DNA of 64,000 bases, from the NCBI RefSeq assembly GCF_034702125.1, contig NC_085857.1, positions 56,595,077 through 56,659,076 of the forward strand. Direction: 5' to 3'. This stretch comes from Engraulis encrasicolus (Eukaryota; Chordata; Actinopteri; Clupeiformes; Engraulidae). The notes under the pieces are model-generated. The model saw only the letters and a list, made by a program, of their open reading frames with translations. It was not told the origin of the DNA and ran no database searches. The position numbers and the translations under genes are program-made. Shown piece by piece: positions 57,654 through 64,000 of this stretch; position 1 is the first letter of the stretch, and each line of letters opens with the position of its first letter.

Positions 57654-58620
57654 GACCATTGTGTTATTGAGTTAAAGGTCCTCCAGGTTCCATTAAAAGT
57701 TGAATTATTAAGAAGTTTAATTATTCACTGGCCCGAGTCAGCCGATGGTTAAGCTATGTGAATCTTTAGTGAACGAGACTGCCACGACCACTTCCACGGT
57801 CCACTGTCAGAAAACCCCCAGCTTGTTATAATGCCCTCTTCTAGTGGGATTGGATCAGTAAGGGCCTTTCAACAGATCACCTGAGTAAAGGATGATCTGT
57901 ATACGTCTGTGATAATGTTAATGTAAGCCTGGAGGAGATTTATTTTGTTTAACAGGTGTATCATTACACTATGGGGCAGAGTGCCGAATGCATCGAGAAT
58001 ACCCAGAAGCGAAGCGTAAAATGTACTTGAGTCGTGCTTGAAATTATCAATTCCTGTCTTTATACTTGTTCATGCATGCCTTCACGGTGGATGTACGCCT
58101 TCTGATAGGGTGACAGAATGTTGTTGTCTGTGAGCCAGGGCAGGATGCGTGATGGCAGGCATTTCATAAAAACTTTGTAAATTGTGGGTAACAGTGAGAT
58201 GTCTCTCCATGTGGAGGGGTCCTCAAGGATATTGTCTTTTTGGGGGAATCCTGTGAACAAGGGCACCCTTCCACTATTCAGGCACTTTGCCATTTAACAG
58301 GCAGGTATTAAATATGTTTGTTAGTAATGGGCATGACATTTCTTTTGTGGTTTTTAGAGTCTCGTATCGTAGTAACTCCATCAGAGCCGGTGGCTTTATT
58401 GATGACTCTCTCTACTTCACTCTCTGTGTAGGCCTGTGACTGTAGTTGACTGTAAAGGGGGTGTGCCACAAAAGGTTGTTGCCACGGTACATCCTGTAGT
58501 GGCGCGCTATCGCTTTCCGTATATTTATCACCATAGTATTTCTGGACTATATTGACATTGTCAATGGAGGGTGGCGTGTTTGGGTATCGGCCATTATTTA
58601 GGACAATTTCAATTTATCTT
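57654..58620 (-). pseudogene. R2/NeSL-like LINE reverse transcriptase, N-terminal region
   Basis: Minus-strand reading gives NIVQKYYGDKYTESDS, then YTESEVERVINKATGSDGVT (start of the polymerase domain), then DPSTWRDISLLPTIYKVFMK and CLPSRILPW…NNILSPYQKAYIHREGMHE. WRxISLLPTIYKxF and LSPxQKxxxxREGMxEH are motifs of the R2/NeSL group of non-LTR retrotransposons. Stops and frameshifts occur. The central catalytic part is missing, and the frame resumes (WRTFNSITQW) near 57680 and past the insertions at 57256 and 56333. Confidence 0.7.
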
Positions 58621-58679
58621 TTATTTTGCCATAGTAAACAGAGTTAATCACACACATGTTTATGTGCATGTGAGCACGC

Positions 58680-58782
<103 letters not shown>

Positions 58783-58800
58783 GAGATGATAAAGACAATC

Positions 58801-58880
58801 ATATCTTCCCTCCAATGTTAAGGAGTGTGGTGCCCCTGAACTGGCCGATGTTGATGAAGTTGTACAGTATGTCTATTCAA
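58801..58880. repeat. Short paralogous segment, copy 1
   Basis: GAGTGTGGTGCCCCTGAACT and then GTACAGTATGTCTATTC correspond to 63621-63700 in the same orientation. Function unknown; both lie next to dinucleotide repeats. Confidence 0.6.
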
Positions 58881-59019
58881 CAGTTATTTTTCAAGAAATT
58901 ATTACACATGAACAAGGAACAGAAAGCCATTGCAAAAAACATGTGCCTTGCTTTGTATTCATGAAAGATTCATTCATTCATTCATTAGTGAATATTAATT
59001 GACATATAAGTGTTTCATA

Positions 59020-59020
<1 letters not shown>

Positions 59021-59064
<44 letters not shown>

Positions 59065-59065
59065 T
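59021..59065. repeat. (GTCT)n microsatellite
   Basis: Eleven tandem GTCT units; it supplies a pyrimidine-containing tract just before the candidate acceptor at 59075. Confidence 0.95.
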
Positions 59066-59075
59066 TGTTAAACAG

Positions 59076-59122
59076 TACTGACCACTGTTCAAGAATCAGA
59101 TTGGCAGCAGATAAGAAGAAAT
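59076..59122 (+). CDS. Candidate 47-bp exon, possibly of the NLR gene
   Basis: The acceptor TTTGTTAAACAG and a near-consensus donor AAAT|GTAAGT frame 47 bp. Joined in phase to LRR exon 5, it reads TDHCSRIRLAADKKK without a stop. Fish NLRC3-like proteins often continue after the last LRR with a VDHGG…RI-type start of the B30.2 exon, to which this has only faint resemblance. Another frame (LTTVQESDWQQIRRN) is also open, so coding is unproven. Confidence 0.25.
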
Positions 59123-59168
59123 GTAAGTAGACATGTTTCTTTTTCTGGATGTCATTCATTTCACTGGC

Positions 59169-59279
<111 letters not shown>

Positions 59280-59343
59280 TGTGAGGTGTGGTGGTGGTGG
59301 TAGCAGTGGTGGGGGAAGGTATTATGTCCCAAAGTGTCTAGAC

Positions 59344-59752
59344 CAGTGGTTCTCAAACTTTTTCTGTCATTCTCAGAGGGTCTGCATGCCTCCGTGCCCC
59401 CTTTTTTGTGGGATGAAAATCACTTTTGGCTGGCATTATCATAGTTATGTCTACACTGAGGTAAATTAGTAAATAAACAATATGGTTTCCAAGCAACAGC
59501 AGTACTCAAATTGATTTTGCGATCGCTGCGCAGAATCAAAGGAAAGGTGAGATAAAACAAAGACGGACTGCAGTCGAATGCAGTGCAGATGTGTGTTAAT
59601 TTCCTATTCTATTCAAATTAATGACAATTAATAATATAATGTTGGTGAGGGCTTTAAACATATTGGCTTATTGGCGAGACAGGAAATCATTTTCTTGGGG
59701 GAAAAAAAATAAAATCAGATGTCACACGCCCCCCCTCAATTATTCCGCCTCA
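59344..59752. mobile_element. One-ended hAT-like fragment
   Basis: The left end CAGTGGTTCTCAAACTTTTT is a common fish hAT terminus. No matching right end is found in the window. It runs to a C-run at about 59733 that often lies near the far end in such elements. Confidence 0.45.
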
Positions 59753-59755
59753 AGG

Positions 59756-60052
59756 CTTCGTCCGGACGTGCCTACGTCACTAGTGATGCGCGTCCTCGTT
59801 GCCGAACTGCAGTGGGCACTGCACTGGGACTCGTTATTTTCAAACAAGCGATTTAGGGTTAGGTTTAGGGTTAAGGTTAGGGTTAGGGTTAGGGTTAGGG
59901 TTAAGGTTAGGTTTAGGGTTAAGTTTAGGGTTAAGGTTAGGTTTAGGGTTAAGACTAGGGACGGTATGGACGGTTGTCATGGCGACGAATCAAACGTCGT
60001 CGGCAACAAGGAGGCGCATAGCTATTGTGACATAGGCACGTAATACCGCCTA
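59756..60052. mobile_element. Inverted-repeat element enclosing telomere-like repeats
   Basis: The left side (TTCGTCCGG, ACGTGCCTACGTCAC, ATGCGCGTCCTCGTTGCCGA) matches the inverted right side (TCGGCAACAAGGAGGCGCAT, GTGACATAGGCACGT, CGGACGAA). The interior contains TTAGGG-type repeats at about 59850-59958. Confidence 0.65.
59850..59958. repeat. Interstitial telomere-like repeat (TTAGGG and variants)
   Basis: About 18 units of TTAGGG mixed with TTAAGG and TTTAGGG. Confidence 0.9.
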
Positions 60053-60452
60053 CGGACGAAACAACCTAGAATTTGTTTGTCCCGCTATAAGAGCAGGGTC
60101 ATCCCCCTCAACCTACAAGTAGCTTGTGAAAAGCTTACCGGCATTGAAAAAAACAGCTGGGGCACTTTTTGATTTTGGTTTTGCTTTTGTTTTTGTTTTC
60201 TTTGGACTGCTGGCTGAATCTTTTGTTGCCTCTTGCCAAATCAGAATCTGATGTGAATCGTTTTTGTAAATAAATTCACTCATGCACCGTTCTCCCCGAT
60301 TGGCTGTAGTATTTTGGGAATTCTCCCCGGTTTCAGGTGTTTTTTTGTTGCGTTGCTTAGTCCCTTGACCAGCGTATCACACTACACTTAAGAAGCAAAA
60401 GACGTCCAGAGGCCTGCAAAGTATCTGGACAGCAGGGGTGCAAATTCAAACA
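60053..60452. other. Gene-free spacer
   Basis: TTTTG-rich tract at about 60170-60200; nothing else recognised. Confidence 0.4.
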
Positions 60453-63378
60453 GGGTCATTCCATGTCAATTCACATGATTCCCTAGAATCTCCCCACATG
60501 ACCCTCTCCGATTTACCCGATATCTCACATACAGGTACCTTTTGATGTCAATTGAAAGAATACCAAGTATTAGCACCCTACGTTTAACGGTTGCAGAGAT
60601 GAAGCCCTCCAAAGTTGGGGTGCCATGCCCACTTTTCAAGCCTATGAATTGCATACAAAATTTACAAGCAGATTTTGACACCATTGGTTTTAGTTTCAAG
60701 GAAGATACAGGTCTAAAAATCACCATGGCCCCTCAATATGACCCTGTCTACCAGATGATGTACTTACAAATGGCATGCCTTGATTATTTTTGGCTGTATT
60801 AAGCCTTAAAAACTGAATTTGAGAAAACCGTGATGAAGTGTCTTGCCATTTTGGTGTTCCAGAACTTGGACACTATGTATGCTTTGGGAGTTATAATTGA
60901 TTTTCCATCATATTTGGGAATTGTACACTGTATTCCAAAAAAATTAGGGCACTCAGACTTTTAATGATGGAATAGGAGGGACTCAAAAACAGCTTTGAGA
61001 CAAAATGACGGGCTCTTGATGACTGGAACGCCCTTTTAACCCCATGTACAGTAGCACTGTATCAAACATTCAAGCTCGGAAAAACGTTGTTTTTCAAAGT
61101 TCTTCATATTAATCTTGGCCTTCAAAGTATATGTTTTTCCTCTATATCTTATCACAGTGTCTGTTTTGTCTGCTGCCATCTGCTGATCTAAAAAAGTAAC
61201 AACAGCGTAATGTAAGAAAACAAAAGGGGCTTTGAAATCTTGCCCATAATTTACCAATAAAGCACTGTAATTATACAGTATATTGCTATATATTAATTAT
61301 GATTTTAACAAGCATGATTAATATTTCTAGTTTAAATAATTTCCTAAGTGTGACTGCTTAATGCTCAATCATGATGCCAGTCCCAAGATGGCCTCAACCC
61401 TGCACTACATTTCTAGCAGACATGGGGGTGGATGTGTCCTGGTAGAAATGTAATCATGATTGAGCATTCTGCATAATGCTTGTTAAAATCATAATTAATA
61501 TATAGCAATATAATATAGAATTAAAGTGCTTTATTGGTAGCCTAGCAAGCTTAACCCCTAGGGGCGTCTAGATTTCTAGGCTACTTTATTGGTAAATTAT
61601 AGGCAAGATTTTTCAGCCCCTTTTGTTTTCTTACATTGCGCTGTTGTTATGTTCTTTGACCAGCAGATGGCAGCAGACAAAACAGACACTGTGATAAGAC
61701 ATAGACAAAAACATGTACTTTGAAGGCCAAGATTAATATGAAGAACTTTGAAAAACAAAGCTTTTCCAAGCTTGAATGTTTGATACAGTGCTACTGTACA
61801 TGGGGTTAAAAGGGCGTTCCAGTCATCAAGTGCCCATATGGTTAATTTGAGGCCTGAAGTAGAGGGTACCGTAAGGTCATTTTGTCCAAAAGCTGTTTTT
61901 GAGTCCCTCCTATTCCATCATTTAAAGTCCAAGTGCCCTAATTTTTTTGGAATACACTGTACAGTTCCCAAATATGATGGAAAATAAATTATAACTCCCA
62001 AAGCATACATAGTTTTCAAGATCTGAAACCCCAAAATGGCAAGACACTTTATCACGGTTTTCACAAATTAAATTTTTAAGGCTTAACCCTGTGAAACCTG
62101 AACCATGAAAGCAATGAGAGAAAATTATATTTTTTTGGAATTTGCTTCAATAATGGTCCCTTATAAGAAATGTAAAAAAAAAAATCAAAATTTTGTTAAG
62201 GTCACAGAGATATTTGATGCATCATATATGATGCATCAGGCTTTAAAGGGAATGAAAATTCCAATTTCATGACCATTGAAAAATGACTTTTAATGCATTT
62301 GCATCTTTTTTTTAATTTAAAAAAGTTGTCAGACAATTTAATTTGAGGATTATCTTTAAATATTTAGTGAGATCCTGCCATTTTTTTAAGCCTATCCTTG
62401 TTTTAGCAGGACCATATTTTACATTTCCCACAGCCTGGTTGGGTAATTTTTTTAAATCTATGTAAAAACATAGCTGATCGAATGCTTAACAACCTATTTA
62501 TGAGTGTAATATAGATCATTATTCATTTTTGATGTGTAATTTGAATATATGGGTCCATTACTACAATTGGACCATTTCTCCATTCACTTCAATGCATTTT
62601 TTACGAGATCATAATTTCAACATTTTGCATTACATTTTCAAAATCGCAAGTAAAACGTGTTTCTTAAGGCAATATCTTTGTCTTGAAGTAAAACAACTTG
62701 TGTGTTTTGTTAAACGATCGTCGTGGTATGCTTTGTAAGTTTCCCTATGGAGCAAATGCATTGATGGCTGACTTCCTGCCACCGCTGGATGGTGCTTATA
62801 TGTCTCATCAGTTTTAGCACGATCTCTCTGCAACACGGTGTAAAAATATAAACTCTTCCTTGATTAATTGCACAAAGCAAGTGTTCAAATTAAAGGATGT
62901 AGAGTTATATTTCGGAAATTTGTACACAAACCTTTTGCAATTTGTCGATATCTCAGCGTCGGTCAGGGAAACCGCTTCTACTCCATTTTTGCATTTTTCG
63001 CCGAGCTGTGATCAACTTGTTGTTGACCGCTGCTCTCTTGTGGCGGTTTCCGCGTACTGCAGGACGTTTGGAAATGACACGCAGGATGTTTTTGAGATGG
63101 ATTTTTTTTGTGTCAGCGTGGAGAGGGCTTTGAATTTGATGCATCATAGATGATGCATCCGGCGCGATAGGGTTAATATGGCCAAAATCTGCTTGTAAAT
63201 ATTGTATGCAATTCACAGGCTTGAAAAGTGGGCATGGCACCCCAACTTTGGAGGGCTTCATCTCTGCAACCGTTGGACGGTTCTTTTAATTGACATCAAA
63301 AGATACCTGTATGTGAGATATCGGGTAAATCGGAGAGGGTTATGTGGGGAAGGCATGTGAATTGACATGGAATGACCC
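60453..63378. mobile_element. Palindromic fold-back element, family GGGTCATTCCAYG, copy 3
   Basis: AACA flanks both ends (60449-60452, 63379-63382). Termini are GGGTCATTCCATGTCAATTC and its complement. The arms pair from the outside inward (60453-60690 with 63176-63378, then about 60775-61300 with 61500-62095). The centre near 61390 contains TCAATCATGATG and its inverted match. It shares CAGCAGATGGCAGC with copy 1. The right arm holds a nested TTAA element. Confidence 0.82.
62097..63172. mobile_element. Nested TTAA-flanked element, about 1.08 kb
   Basis: TTAA at 62093-62096 and 63173-63176; ends CCCTGTGAAACC and GGCGCGATAGGG. The left arm of the enclosing palindrome has the corresponding site uninterrupted (TATTAAGCC near 60797-60805), which gives an internal empty site. 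A GATGCATCAT…ATGATGCATC palindrome occurs near both ends (about 62215 and 63138). piggyBac-like by target and CCCT start; no transposase frame. Confidence 0.72.
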
Positions 63379-63382
63379 AACA

Positions 63383-63843
63383 GAGATCGGGATGTAAAAG
63401 AAGCCCAGAGCATACTCAAAGAGGGGGACGCACGCACCAATCTGTGTTGCCAAGTTCCGGCCACACCACATGTATTTCTCTCTTTCTTTGCTCTCTTGAT
63501 CTGCTCCCATATCATTGCTGAGTGTTCCACACACATACTGGGAAGCCCAACAGACCAGTATTCTGTCAGCTGGTGTCAATGTAACTGTTAGCTGGTCAAG
63601 GTCTTGGGAAGAATGGGGAAGAATATCTTGCTTTCCACATTAAAGAGTGTGATGCTCCTGAACTGGCTGAAGTTATATGGTACTGTATGTCTATTCTATG
63701 GCACGTAAAATGCACACTAAAGGATGTGAGCTATTTGACGCAAATCAGTTGTTGCTCTGTGGTTGCTCTTCTACACAGTTAGAAACCATAGAAACATGCT
63801 TGGATTGACCAATTGGCATGCAGGGCTTTCACCCGGTGTCTGG

Positions 63844-63880
<37 letters not shown>

Positions 63881-63926
63881 CGTGTGTGTGTGTTGTCAGG
63901 TAGGTAATCAGTAGTGTTCCTGGTAG

Positions 63927-64000
<74 letters not shown>
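63383..64000. other. Gene-free end of window
   Basis: It contains the paralogous segment at 63621-63700 and GT repeats at 63847-63893 and 63932-64000 that run off the edge. No exon recognised. Confidence 0.5.
63932..64000. repeat. (GT)n microsatellite, truncated by window end
   Basis: Continuous GT to the last base. Confidence 0.96.

Noticed and set aside
59850..59958. True chromosome end
   Set aside because: Only about 110 bp of mixed TTAGGG variants, with unique or transposon sequence on both sides.

Overview
This window looks like vertebrate, specifically teleost fish, nuclear DNA. It has no dense prokaryote-style gene packing. It is saturated with fish-type transposon relics and long dinucleotide microsatellites, and its one clear host gene is an NLRC3-like (FISNA-NACHT-LRR) innate immune receptor of the large fish-specific NLR-C expansion. 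The species cannot be fixed from sequence alone. The frequent short word taggcctac is something I associate with some fish genomes (inference only).

The NLR gene runs on the + strand for at least 40 kb. Visible exons are a partial N-terminal peptide-repeat exon at the left edge (1-50), a full paralogous exon (2493-2606), a short linker exon (20761-20846), one large FISNA-NACHT-winged-helix-HD2 exon (21622-23458), and five leucine-rich-repeat exons (23913-24083, 24505-24675, 25754-25924, 29503-29673, 40251-40424). Splice phases agree through the chain from 2493 to 40424. The true 5' end lies outside the window. A B30.2/SPRY exon, common at the end of this family, was not found. Either the gene ends just after the last LRR exon, or it continues beyond 64000, possibly through a 47-bp candidate exon at 59076-59122.

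Almost everything else is intronic or flanking transposable-element sequence, much of it datable by nesting. The first intron between N-terminal exons (51-2492) holds a LINE ORF1 relic split by a hAT-like element. The 18-kb intron 2607-20760 holds a DIRS-like retroelement split by a 1.66-kb palindrome, a 6.4-kb TTAA-flanked element carrying a TATA box and spliced-looking exons, a solo LTR, and several hAT elements with clean 8-bp target duplications. Introns among the LRR exons hold GT/GA microsatellites, a MITE and a 3.5-kb TTAA-flanked palindrome that ends 44 bp upstream of the fourth LRR exon. Beyond 40.4 kb come a Tc1-like element containing a hAT containing another hAT containing a TA-flanked MITE, and then a minus-strand R2/NeSL-like LINE with four later insertions. 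One of those insertions is a tandem miniature LTR element whose LTR embeds a tRNA-like sequence. The window ends with a 2.9-kb palindrome and GT microsatellites.

The most unusual items are: (i) the tandem miniature LTR element (LTR-internal-LTR-internal-LTR) with a primer-binding site matching the 3' end of tRNA-Leu and a tRNA-like box A/box B inside the LTR; (ii) three large fold-back elements that share the terminus GGGTCATTCCAYG and appear to make 4-bp target duplications; and (iii) near-identical tandem duplication of an LRR exon together with its splice-flanking sequence.
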